A stretch of 9,460 bases of DNA from JBKHHU01 sp046539045 (lineage in GTDB: Bacteria; Planctomycetota; Phycisphaerae; SM23-33): positions 1 to 9,460 of the forward strand of contig JBKHHU010000142.1 in assembly GCA_046539045.1 (NCBI GenBank), written 5' to 3'. Both the position numbers and the translations under genes were made by a program. Shown in pieces: positions 1 through 6,253 of the stretch (position 1 is the first letter of the stretch; every line of letters starts with the position of its first letter). Under the pieces are notes generated by a model. That model worked only from the letters and a program-made list of their open reading frames with translations. It made no database searches and had not been told where the DNA came from.

Positions 1-411
1 CTGCCGATCCACCTGACGGAAATCAGCAGCCGCACCGCCGATGAGACCCAACGGGCCGACTCGCTGGAGATGCTCTTCCGCGTGGGGTATTCGCACCCGA
101 AGGTCGACGCGATCCTGCTGTGGGGCTTCTGGGCCAAGCGTCACTGGCTTGGCAAGAACGCCGCGCTGGTCGACGCCGACTGGAACTACACCGAGGCCGG
201 CAAGCGAATCAGCAACCTGCTGCTGAAGGAGTGGCGGACAAACACGAGCAAGCAGACCGACGCCGACGGCAAGCTCGCCTTCCGCGGGTTCTACGGTACC
301 TACAAGGTGAAGCTGACCGACGCCGAGGGCAATGTCCGCACCGGCACGGTCAAGCTGCACCCGGACAGCACGTCCGCGGCGATCACCCTCGAGCCTGCCG
401 GGAACAAGTAA
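1..411 (+). CDS. GH10-family endo-1,4-beta-xylanase-like protein, 3' end only
   Basis: This is the C-terminal 136 residues of a gene that begins upstream of the window; frame 1 is open from base 1 to the TAA at 409-411. The fragment opens with LPIHLTEIS, which matches the GH10 strand carrying the catalytic nucleophile; the nucleophile would be Glu7 of the fragment (bases 19-21). Further on, ILLWGFWAKRHWLG (about residues 39-51) and DADWNYTEAGKRI (58-70) match the conserved end of the GH10 barrel, which closes near residue 80. A tail of about 55 residues follows, rich in beta-strand-like sequence (KLAFRGFYGTYKVKL), and looks like a small accessory beta domain. GH10 enzymes mostly hydrolyse internal beta-1,4 bonds in xylan with retention of configuration. 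The acid/base Glu and any signal peptide lie outside the window. The next gene, another secreted hydrolase, starts 44 bp downstream, so the two are probably co-transcribed. Family assignment is fairly secure; substrate is inferred. Confidence 0.85.
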   Translation: MPIHLTEISSRTADETQRADSLEMLFRVGYSHPKVDAILLWGFWAKRHWLGKNAALVDADWNYTEAGKRISNLLLKEWRTNTSKQTDADGKLAFRGFYGTYKVKLTDAEGNVRTGTVKLHPDSTSAAITLEPAGNK

Positions 412-455
412 CCGACAACAGACAGCACCAGCCGAGCCTTAACCGGAGAGATCCT

Positions 456-2399
456 ATGCGAAACGCTTCCGCATCCGTCATCGCTGCCGCCATCATCACC
501 ATTGCCCTGCTGAGTCCCGCTGCCATTGCCGAAGAGGCGGTGCAGGCCAAGGTCACCGGTGAGTTCATTGATATCAACGGGCACACGAAGATCCCCGTCG
601 GCCTGTTCGGCGTGCACGCGATGAAAGACCTGGACGCCAGAACGATCGAGGACTGGGGCATCGAGATGACCCGGGTGATCCACTGGAATCCCGGCGGCGG
701 CCCGACGATCCCCACCGAAGGCGGCAAGCTCGAGGGGCTGGAGATGGTCATCGACTGTCAGGGCGACCGCTACTGCCCCGCGACCGTCCTGACCGACCCG
801 GACTACAAGGCGTTCTTCACCCGGAAGGGCAAGGAGTTCGCCCGCAAGTGCGAGCAGGCCGGCTGGACCGGCTGGACGGAGTTCTGGAACGAGCCGTACC
901 TCAACTGGGCGTCCAAGAGTCGCATCAACTACCAGAGCAAGTTCTACGACGCCTCCAATGCCACAGAAGGCGGGCCCGTCACCATCAAGGGGCAGGACGA
1001 ACCCGTCGAGCACCTCCGCTGGCGGAGCAAACTCCGGGCGGTCTCCAAGCGCGGCGAGGTGCACGACAACCTGAAACTGCCCGAAGGCGCCAAGCCCGGC
1101 GACACGTTCGAAGCCGCCGACAAGCGGGCCAAGCACCACTACCAGCGGGTCAAGCAGACTTTCACCGTCAAGAAGGTCTGGGAGGTCTACGACCCCACGC
1201 AGGTCAGCTGGTTCTCCGGCAAGCAGAACCTCGAATACTACATGTGGATGTTCCTTCCGTATGCAAAGGCGGTCAAGGAAACCAACCCGGACGTGCAGGT
1301 CATCGGCGGCTGGGGGTTCCACATTTATATGAGCGGGTGGAGCGCGTGGCGGGAGCTGTACAAGCCGATGATCGACCGGTCGATCAAGTATCTCGACGGC
1401 GTGCACGAGCACCACTACGGCAGCGACCCGCGAGCCACTGCCGCCAGCTACCAGGTGGTGCTGGCCTACGGCATGAGCGTATACGACAAGTGGCTGCACT
1501 GCTACAACACGGAGACCTCCGGCAAGGCCGACCCGCAGATGCCCGGGGTCACGCAGAAGCAGCTCGCCGACGCCGGTCTGAAGAACGCCGCTGCCGCCCA
1601 CGTCTACAGCCTTCGGGACATCATGCAGATGCTCGCCCGCTGTCCGGACGTCGCCGCCAGCCGGGCCGCCCACAGCCCCCGCAGCAGCCACTGGGGTGCC
1701 GGTGGGGATGAGATGACCTTCAAGCTGCTCAAGGACCTCCGCGGCCGGCTCGTGCGGGTGGTCTCGCCCGACCCGGAGTTGTGGATCGTCGCCGCGGTCA
1801 ACGACGACCAGCTGGTCATCGCGGCGTTCAACGACTCGCGATCCGAGAAGCTCATGGACCTCTCGGCGGCCATGCCCAAGGGCACCCGCGCCGGAGAGCG
1901 GATGACCTTTACCCGCGTCCAGCCGGATCTGAAGGCAGGGAAGCTGGAGTTGAAGACGGAGCAGAACCCCGCCGCGACCGGCGACGCAAAAGCGGCCGTC
2001 AAGTGCCGAACGAACCTGACCGGCAAAAGCGGACTGACGATTCGCATTCCGCTGACCGGCAAACCCGCCGCCGGCGTGCAGGTCCGGCGGACGCAGCATT
2101 TTGCCAAGGGCGTGCTGGACAGCGTCAAACCCGGCTCGCCGGTGACCAAGACCGTGAAGATCCCGGCGGGGAAGCTGAAAAACGCCGACGCGGCTGGACT
2201 CAAGCTGGTGCTGATGGGTGCGGCCGGGGCGAAGCTGCAGCTCAACGGCAAGACCATCGCCCTGCCGTCGCGAAGCTGGATCAACGAAATCGAGATCGCC
2301 CCCAACCTGCTGAGAGATACCAACACGCTACAGTTCACAGCCGCAGAAAAACCCTGGACCCTCGGCATGTGCAGCATCGTGATTGATCGGGCGGAGTAG
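456..2399 (+). CDS. Secreted clan GH-A-like glycoside hydrolase (family uncertain)
   Basis: This encodes 647 residues. The frame is open well upstream and would overlap the GH10 gene, but ATG 456 is chosen because GGAGAG lies at 444-449, 6 nt upstream, and a classical signal peptide follows: MRNA, then a hydrophobic core at about 8-23, with a likely cut after AIA (residue 25). Two acidic motifs fit a retaining TIM-barrel hydrolase: WNEP at 144-147 (Glu146 as acid/base) and YNTETSG at 350-356 (Glu353 as nucleophile). Strand-like segments such as VQVIGGWGF (280-288) and LDGVHEHHYG (313-322) fit barrel strands 6 and 7. A charged stretch at about 165-250 interrupts the barrel. Residues from about 425 to the end are beta-rich and probably form one or two C-terminal sandwich domains. 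I cannot assign a CAZy family; GH39, GH86 and GH5-like families are candidates. It probably cleaves a plant or algal polysaccharide outside the cytoplasm, together with the GH10 enzyme. Catalytic residues are inferred from motifs only. Confidence 0.78.
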   Translation: MRNASASVIAAAIITIALLSPAAIAEEAVQAKVTGEFIDINGHTKIPVGLFGVHAMKDLDARTIEDWGIEMTRVIHWNPGGGPTIPTEGGKLEGLEMVIDCQGDRYCPATVLTDPDYKAFFTRKGKEFARKCEQAGWTGWTEFWNEPYLNWASKSRINYQSKFYDASNATEGGPVTIKGQDEPVEHLRWRSKLRAVSKRGEVHDNLKLPEGAKPGDTFEAADKRAKHHYQRVKQTFTVKKVWEVYDPTQVSWFSGKQNLEYYMWMFLPYAKAVKETNPDVQVIGGWGFHIYMSGWSAWRELYKPMIDRSIKYLDGVHEHHYGSDPRATAASYQVVLAYGMSVYDKWLHCYNTETSGKADPQMPGVTQKQLADAGLKNAAAAHVYSLRDIMQMLARCPDVAASRAAHSPRSSHWGAGGDEMTFKLLKDLRGRLVRVVSPDPELWIVAAVNDDQLVIAAFNDSRSEKLMDLSAAMPKGTRAGERMTFTRVQPDLKAGKLELKTEQNPAATGDAKAAVKCRTNLTGKSGLTIRIPLTGKPAAGVQVRRTQHFAKGVLDSVKPGSPVTKTVKIPAGKLKNADAAGLKLVLMGAAGAKLQLNGKTIALPSRSWINEIEIAPNLLRDTNTLQFTAAEKPWTLGMCSIVIDRAE

Positions 2400-2407
2400 T
2401 CCACGAA

Positions 2408-2778
2408 TTACACGAATTGACACTAATTTCGGCTGACGCCTGTGGGAACAGACCCAAGCGCGACACGGCAACGGCTTTTGTCCACAGATTACCCGGATTA
2501 CACAGATGGTTGGGCTGTCGCCTGTTCGAGGAACCCACTCCTTTCTGTTCTTGAGCCGCGAACAACGCGAACTGCGCGAACTTTTTTGATTCTCTGAAAC
2601 GGCCAGATGCAGACATTCTTGTTGTAACCGCCTGCTTCGCTTGGGCGGGCTCACCAAACAGGCGACAGCCAAGAAGAATCTGTGTAATCTGTGTAATCTG
2701 TGGACTTACGCTGTTGCTGTGTCCTGCGTAGGCATCCACCCGTGGGCGTCAGCCAAGAATTCGTGTCAATTCGTGTAA
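2408..2778. repeat. Large nested inverted repeat built from 9/10-bp modules
   Basis: The 429 bp between the glycoside hydrolase and the methyltransferase (2400-2828) hold no convincing gene; most is one imperfect palindrome. The outer arms, 2408-2440 and 2745-2778, match almost completely in inverted orientation (CACGAATT units plus GGCTGACGCC). The inner arms, 2480-2526 and 2657-2705, also match (CACAGATTA units plus GGCTGTCGCCTGTT). The two 39-bp segments between outer and inner arms, 2441-2479 and 2706-2744, agree at about 22 of 39 positions ungapped, so the whole structure has arms of about 120 bp. The unpaired centre, 2527-2656, carries three 9-bp units beginning CGCGAAC (2557-2583), a T6 run (2582-2587) and a small stem, CCGCC 2628-2632 with GGCGG 2644-2648. 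On the right side the tandem units are AATCTGTGT x3 (2677-2703) and AATTCGTGT[C/A] x2 (2758-2777). No transposase or clear target duplication is visible. Confidence 0.88.
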
Positions 2779-2804
2779 GCCTCCTTCGCCAAGGCTACGG
2801 AGGC
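2779..2804. repeat. Hairpin repeat next to the giant palindrome
   Basis: GCCTCC (2779-2784) pairs with GGAGGC (2799-2804), and an inner GCC-AA-GGC can pair inside the loop. It abuts the outer right arm of the inverted repeat and ends about 10 nt before the Shine-Dalgarno-like GGAAG of the methyltransferase. It has no T-tract, so it does not look like a standard terminator. The CTTCGCCAAGGCTACGGAGG core looks like a dispersed repeat that I recall from other environmental genomes; that recollection is not verified here. Confidence 0.6.
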
Positions 2805-2828
2805 CAGGTTCGTGGAAGAAAGCTTTCC

Positions 2829-3488
2829 ATGCAAAGAGTACCGGAACGGGAATATATGGACGACCCCGCCGAGGCGCGGGCCTATGCCGACGCCGACTTC
2901 TCGGCCGTCAACGAGCAGTTCGTGGAGGATCTGTGTAAATTCGCCGGTGAGGGGCGCGATCTGCGGTGTGTCGATCTCGGCTGCGGGCCTGCCGATATCC
3001 CGATCCGCCTGGCCAAGGCCCGTCCGACGTGGGAAATCACGGCCGTGGACGCGGCTCCGGCGATGCTGTCGATCGCATCGAACGCCGTGAGGCAGGCCGG
3101 TGTGGCCGACAGGGTCCGGCTGATCTGCGTCGATGCCGGCAGGACCGGCCTGCCGACCGAGGATTTCGACGGGGTCCTGAGCAACAGCATCCTTCACCAC
3201 ATGCCGGATCCGCTGCGGCTCTGGCGGGAGATCAAGCGGATCGTCGCCCCCGGCGGGTGGGTGTTCCTCCGCGACCTCGCCCGGCCGGTCAATGCGGCCG
3301 AAGCCCGGCGACTGGTCGAACAGCATTCCGGGGACGAGTCCGAGCTGCTGAAAGAGGAATTTCACCGCTCGCTGCTGTCGGCCTTCACGCCGGCCGAGAT
3401 ACGGGATCAACTGCAAGCTATTGGCCTGACAACCCTTACCGTCAGGACGGTCTCCGACAGGCACTTGGACGTTACGGGCAGGCTCTGA
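2829..3488 (+). CDS. Class I SAM-dependent methyltransferase
   Basis: This encodes 219 residues with a Rossmann-fold methyltransferase core. Motif I is VDLGCGPAD at 48-56, the glycine-rich SAM loop. An acidic residue at the end of strand 2 (AVDAAP, Asp74) would bind the ribose hydroxyls. Asp102 (CVDAG) fits the adenine-contacting position. SNSILHHMPDP (118-128) is the motif IV region, and APGGW (140-144) is the usual motif before strand 5. This pattern is typical of the Methyltransf_11/25 group acting on small molecules; the substrate cannot be read from the sequence. ATG 2829 is preferred because GGAAG begins at 2814, 8-10 nt upstream, and the N-terminus (RVPEREYMDDPAEARAYA) looks like a conserved family start. 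ATG 2856 is an alternative with a weaker ribosome site. The same frame stays open upstream through the repeat DNA to about 2700, but that extension only translates the repeats. It seems to be a single-gene unit. Confidence 0.88.
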   Translation: MQRVPEREYMDDPAEARAYADADFSAVNEQFVEDLCKFAGEGRDLRCVDLGCGPADIPIRLAKARPTWEITAVDAAPAMLSIASNAVRQAGVADRVRLICVDAGRTGLPTEDFDGVLSNSILHHMPDPLRLWREIKRIVAPGGWVFLRDLARPVNAAEARRLVEQHSGDESELLKEEFHRSLLSAFTPAEIRDQLQAIGLTTLTVRTVSDRHLDVTGRL

Positions 3489-3523
3489 AACTCCGTCAAC
3501 GCACGGTCGTCTTCTGACGGCCT

Positions 3524-3553
3524 TTCCTTCGTGTTCTCGGTGCCTCCGTGGTT
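3524..3553. repeat. Short-period GTG-containing repeat, single arm
   Basis: CTTCGTGTT, CTCGGTGCC and TCCGTGGTT follow one another, placing GTG every 8-9 bp. The style matches the modules in the 2408-2778 palindrome, but no inverted partner is visible nearby. It lies just after the methyltransferase gene, in the 246-bp gap before the EF-G-like gene. Confidence 0.6.
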
Positions 3554-3610
3554 GGTTCTCATCCAGGTGTCGGCAAAATTGGACTCCCCTGAACTGCCGG
3601 TGATTTTCAC

Positions 3611-3638
3611 TTGCTTGCGCGGGGAAACTGCGTACCAT
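3611..3638 (+). promoter_or_regulatory. Candidate promoter for the EF-G-like gene
   Basis: TTGCTT (3611-3616) and TACCAT (3633-3638) are separated by 16 bp, an imperfect match to sigma70 boxes, about 97 bp before the chosen start codon. The rest of the 3489-3734 gap holds only the repeat at 3524-3553. The match is weak, and other sites could serve. Confidence 0.3.
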
Positions 3639-3734
3639 AGATCGCTTCACTGCCGAAATCCGTCCGGAGCGGCGAAGGTGGCGGTTTCGAGCAGTGGAGA
3701 TCGGACAGTTCTATAGCATCGTATGGAGAGACTT

Positions 3735-5774
3735 ATGCCGGCTTCGAAACCACAGGATATTCGTAATATCGTGCTTCTCGGCCACGCAGGTTCCGGCAAG
3801 ACAACGCTGGCAGAGGCGGCCTTGTCTTCGGCGGGAGCCATACCCTCGGCAGGTTCGGTCGACGACGGGACGAGTACGCTGGACTACACCGATATCGAGA
3901 AGGATCGCAAGCACTCGGTCGACCCCGCCCTGGCGTACCTGACCCACGCGGGCAAGACCATCAACATCATCGACACGCCCGGTTACCCGGACTTTATCGG
4001 TGGTGCCATCGGCCCCATGGTCGGTGCCGACACTGCCGTTCTGGTCATCTCGGCCACCGCGGGCATCGAAGTCAACACCCGCCGACTCTTCAAGATCGCC
4101 AAGGCAGCGAATCTCCCGATCGCCATCGTCGTCAACAAGATCGATGGGGAGAACGTGGACCTCCCGGCCCTGATGGAACAGATCACCGAGACGTTCGGCC
4201 AGGCGTGCAAGCCCATGAACCTGCCCACCGGCGGGCTTTCCGGCGTGATCGACTGCTTCGACAACGAGGACGGCGAGGCGGATTTCAGCTCCGTCGCCGA
4301 CGCCCACACCGAACTGATCGAGAACATCATCGAAGCCGACGAGGAACTGATGGAAGCCTACCTCGGCGGCGAGGAATTCTCCGCGGACAAACTCTCCAGC
4401 GCGTTCTACAACGCCATGGAAGAGGAAACCGTCATCCCCGTGCTGTTCACAGCCGCGAAGGAAAGCATCGGCGTGAGCGAGTTCCTCGACGCGGTCGCCA
4501 AGTACTTCCCCGCGCCGGGCATGACCAAGGGCACCCCCGTCAAGAGCAGCGAAGAGGAAGACGCCGAAACCGTCGAGTGGGAAGCCGACGCCTCCAAGCC
4601 ATTCATCGCCCAGGTCATCAAGGTCATGGCCGACCCGTTCGTCGGGAAGCTCTGCTGGTTCCGCATCCTTCAGGGCACCGCCCAGGGCGACACGCAGTTC
4701 GTCATCCGCGATGAGAAGAAGGGCACCAAGCTCAGCCACCTGTTCAAGGTGCAGGGCAAGGACCAGGAAGAGATCAAGCAGGCGGTCGCGGGCGATATCG
4801 TCGCCGTGGCGAAGATCGAGGAACTCAACGCCGGCGACGTGATGCACGCCGAGCACGAGCCGATGTACCGCAGCCTGGCTCCCAACCCCACGCCGATGTT
4901 CTCTCTGGCCGTGGAGCCCAAGAGCCGCGGCGACGAGACGAAGATCTCCAACGCCCTCTCGCGCCTCAGCGAAGAGGATCCGACCTTCACCGCCACCCGC
5001 GACAGCCAGACCAACGAAACCGTCATCAGCGGTATCGGCGATCTGCACCTGCGGGTGATCCTGACCAAGATGCAGCAGCGGTACGACCTGGAAGTGGCCA
5101 CCAAGCCGCCGAAGATCCCCTATCGCGAAACGATTACCGGCAAGGCCGAAGGCCACCACCGTCACAAGAAGCAGACCGGCGGGGCCGGGCAGTTCGGCGA
5201 GGTGTACCTGCGGATCGAACCGCTCCCGCGTGGAGAAGGCTTCGAGTTCGTCAACGACCTCTACGGCGAGTCGATCCCGCGTCAGTTCCTGCCCGCCATC
5301 GAGAAAGGCGTCATGGACGTCATGACCGGTGGTGCGGTGGCAGGCTACCCGATGCAGGATGTGAAAGTCAGCGTCTATGACGGCAAGCATCACCCGGTCG
5401 ACTCCAAGGAAGTCGCCTTCCGCACCGCGGGCAAAAACGCCTTCCTCGACGCGATCCACAAGGCCAAACCCGCCCTGCTCGAGCCGGTCGTTCACATGGA
5501 AATCACGATCCCAGCCAACTTTATGGGCGACATCGCCAGCGACCTGTCAAGCCGTCGCGGCAGGATTCAAGGCCAGGAAATGCTCCCGGGCAACCAGCTG
5601 CTGGTGCAGGCCCAGGCCCCGCTGTCGGAAGTGATGACCTATAACTCGAACCTGCGTTCGATCACCGGCGGTCAGGGCAGCTACATCATGGAGCTCAGCC
5701 ACTTCGACCCGGTCCCGGGCAATGTGCAGCAGCAGATTATCGCCGCCTCGCAAACGACCGAAGAAGAGGACTGA
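3735..5774 (+). CDS. fusA: Elongation factor G-like translational GTPase (EF-G-2 type)
   Basis: This encodes 679 residues spanning the five EF-G domains. The G domain shows G1 GHAGSGKTT (16-24), a G2 region EKDRKHSV (55-62) where canonical EF-G has ERGITI, G3 DTPGYPDF (80-87) and G4 NKID (134-137). Canonical EF-G reads DTPGHVDF, so the catalytic His is Tyr84 here, a change found in EF-G-2/FusA2-like paralogs. Domain II begins near 288 (KPFIAQVIKV) and domain III near 385 (PTPMFSLAVEP). Domain IV includes KQTGGAGQFGEV (479-490) and a tip loop DGKHHPVDSKEVAF (549-562). Domain V runs from about 580 (PALLEPVVHMEITIP). EF-G drives ribosomal translocation or recycling; which role this copy has is unknown. 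ATG 3735 is chosen because GGAGAG at 3725-3730 precedes it; ATG 3723 lies upstream of that site and has none of its own. The gene ends in tandem in-frame stops, TGA TAA. Whether a canonical EF-G exists elsewhere in the genome cannot be seen. Confidence 0.9.
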   Translation: MPASKPQDIRNIVLLGHAGSGKTTLAEAALSSAGAIPSAGSVDDGTSTLDYTDIEKDRKHSVDPALAYLTHAGKTINIIDTPGYPDFIGGAIGPMVGADTAVLVISATAGIEVNTRRLFKIAKAANLPIAIVVNKIDGENVDLPALMEQITETFGQACKPMNLPTGGLSGVIDCFDNEDGEADFSSVADAHTELIENIIEADEELMEAYLGGEEFSADKLSSAFYNAMEEETVIPVLFTAAKESIGVSEFLDAVAKYFPAPGMTKGTPVKSSEEEDAETVEWEADASKPFIAQVIKVMADPFVGKLCWFRILQGTAQGDTQFVIRDEKKGTKLSHLFKVQGKDQEEIKQAVAGDIVAVAKIEELNAGDVMHAEHEPMYRSLAPNPTPMFSLAVEPKSRGDETKISNALSRLSEEDPTFTATRDSQTNETVISGIGDLHLRVILTKMQQRYDLEVATKPPKIPYRETITGKAEGHHRHKKQTGGAGQFGEVYLRIEPLPRGEGFEFVNDLYGESIPRQFLPAIEKGVMDVMTGGAVAGYPMQDVKVSVYDGKHHPVDSKEVAFRTAGKNAFLDAIHKAKPALLEPVVHMEITIPANFMGDIASDLSSRRGRIQGQEMLPGNQLLVQAQAPLSEVMTYNSNLRSITGGQGSYIMELSHFDPVPGNVQQQIIAASQTTEEED

Positions 5775-5810
5775 TAAGCCTCAAAGCCTCAAGTGAATGC
5801 TGAAAAAGGC

Positions 5811-5839
5811 TTGCAGAACCAACGGGCCAACCTTACAAT
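5811..5839 (+). promoter_or_regulatory. Sigma70-like promoter of rpmB
   Basis: TTGCAG (5811-5816) and TACAAT (5834-5839) are separated by 17 bp, a near-consensus arrangement in the gap between the EF-G-like gene and rpmB. The predicted start is near 5846, giving a leader of about 45 nt. This is the best promoter match in the window and suggests rpmB is transcribed on its own. Confidence 0.65.
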
Positions 5840-5858
5840 GCTCGGCTCGCTGGTTCTG
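5814..5858. promoter_or_regulatory. 15-bp dyad spanning the rpmB promoter
   Basis: CAGAACCAACGGGCC (5814-5828) and GGCTCGCTGGTTCTG (5844-5858) are inverted repeats matching at 13 of 15 positions, including eight perfect outer bases. The -10 box TACAAT sits in the 15-bp loop. It could be an operator bound by a dimeric repressor. There is no T-run after it, so a terminator for the EF-G-like gene is less likely. The role is inferred from position only. Confidence 0.5.
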
Positions 5859-5891
5859 AATTGACATTAAGAGCTACAGGAGCTGATTGAT

Positions 5892-6155
5892 ATGCCTCGC
5901 GTATGCCACTTTACAGGCAAAAAAACCCGTTCCGGACGGAAGATCGCCCGTCGCGGTAAGGCCAAATATCTCGGTGGTGTCGGCCGGAAGATTACCAGCC
6001 GGACCAAGCGGAAGTTCAAGCCGAACATCCAGAAAGTCCGCGCTGTGGTCAACGGCCGCGTCGTCCGCATGAAGGTCTCCACCCAGGCCATCAAGAACGG
6101 CGACGTCGTCAAGCCCGCCAAGCGGACCTGGCGCCCCGAAGACGAAACCAAGTAA
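5892..6155 (+). CDS. rpmB: Large ribosomal subunit protein bL28
   Basis: This encodes 87 residues, very basic, beginning MPRVCHFTGKKTRSG, the usual bL28 opening (CxxTGK). The middle TKRKFKPNIQKVRAVV (38-53) corresponds to the conserved R-x-F-x-PN-[LI] segment of the family, and RMKVSTQAIK (59-68) to the following V-S-x-x-x strand. Length fits the family range of about 60-95. Only one cysteine (Cys5) is present, so this is not the zinc-binding form with paired CxxC motifs. bL28 is a structural protein of the 50S subunit near the E site. The start is supported by AGGAG at 5878-5882, 9 nt upstream. The gene has its own promoter candidate and a terminator directly downstream. The usual partner rpmG is not adjacent. 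Confidence 0.95.
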   Translation: MPRVCHFTGKKTRSGRKIARRGKAKYLGGVGRKITSRTKRKFKPNIQKVRAVVNGRVVRMKVSTQAIKNGDVVKPAKRTWRPEDETK

Positions 6156-6177
6156 GCTCCGAGAGCCGATCACAAGC

Positions 6178-6211
6178 AAAAGCCCGCCGGACCATCACCG
6201 ACGGGCTTTTT
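6178..6211 (+). terminator. Rho-independent terminator of rpmB
   Basis: AAAAGCCCG (6178-6186) pairs perfectly with CGGGCTTTT (6202-6210), with a 15-nt loop and a T-run at 6207-6211. It begins 23 nt after the rpmB stop. The A-run on the left side could also allow termination in the opposite direction. Confidence 0.88.
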
Positions 6212-6253
6212 GCATGCGCTCATGCCGGTCGGCAGGATAGCAAGCGCCAGTTC

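Noticed and set aside
300..2099. 599-codon open frame on the minus strand opposite the glycoside hydrolase
   Set aside because: It is a shadow of a GC-rich gene. The plus-strand frame has a signal peptide, catalytic motifs and a ribosome site; the minus-strand frame has no recognisable domain.
2566..2587. Terminator from CGCG-AACTG-CGCG followed by T6
   Set aside because: A 4-bp stem is too short; the pairing comes from the tandem CGCGAAC units themselves.
2328..2739. Two minus-strand frames of 114 and 134 codons in the intergenic repeat region
   Set aside because: They translate the 9-bp repeats (for example ICVIRVICG) and the end of the neighbouring gene; no ribosome site or protein character.
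2408..2778. Insertion sequence
   Set aside because: There is no transposase frame between the arms, and no target-site duplication could be confirmed.
3711..5495. 594-codon open frame on the minus strand opposite the EF-G-like gene
   Set aside because: The plus strand clearly encodes a complete EF-G; the antisense product is low-complexity (rich in V, G, D, L) with no family match I can see.
5776..5812. Terminator after the EF-G-like gene using AAGCCT (5784-5789) and AGGCTT (5807-5812)
   Set aside because: The stem is only 6 bp with a 17-nt loop, and no T-run follows it.
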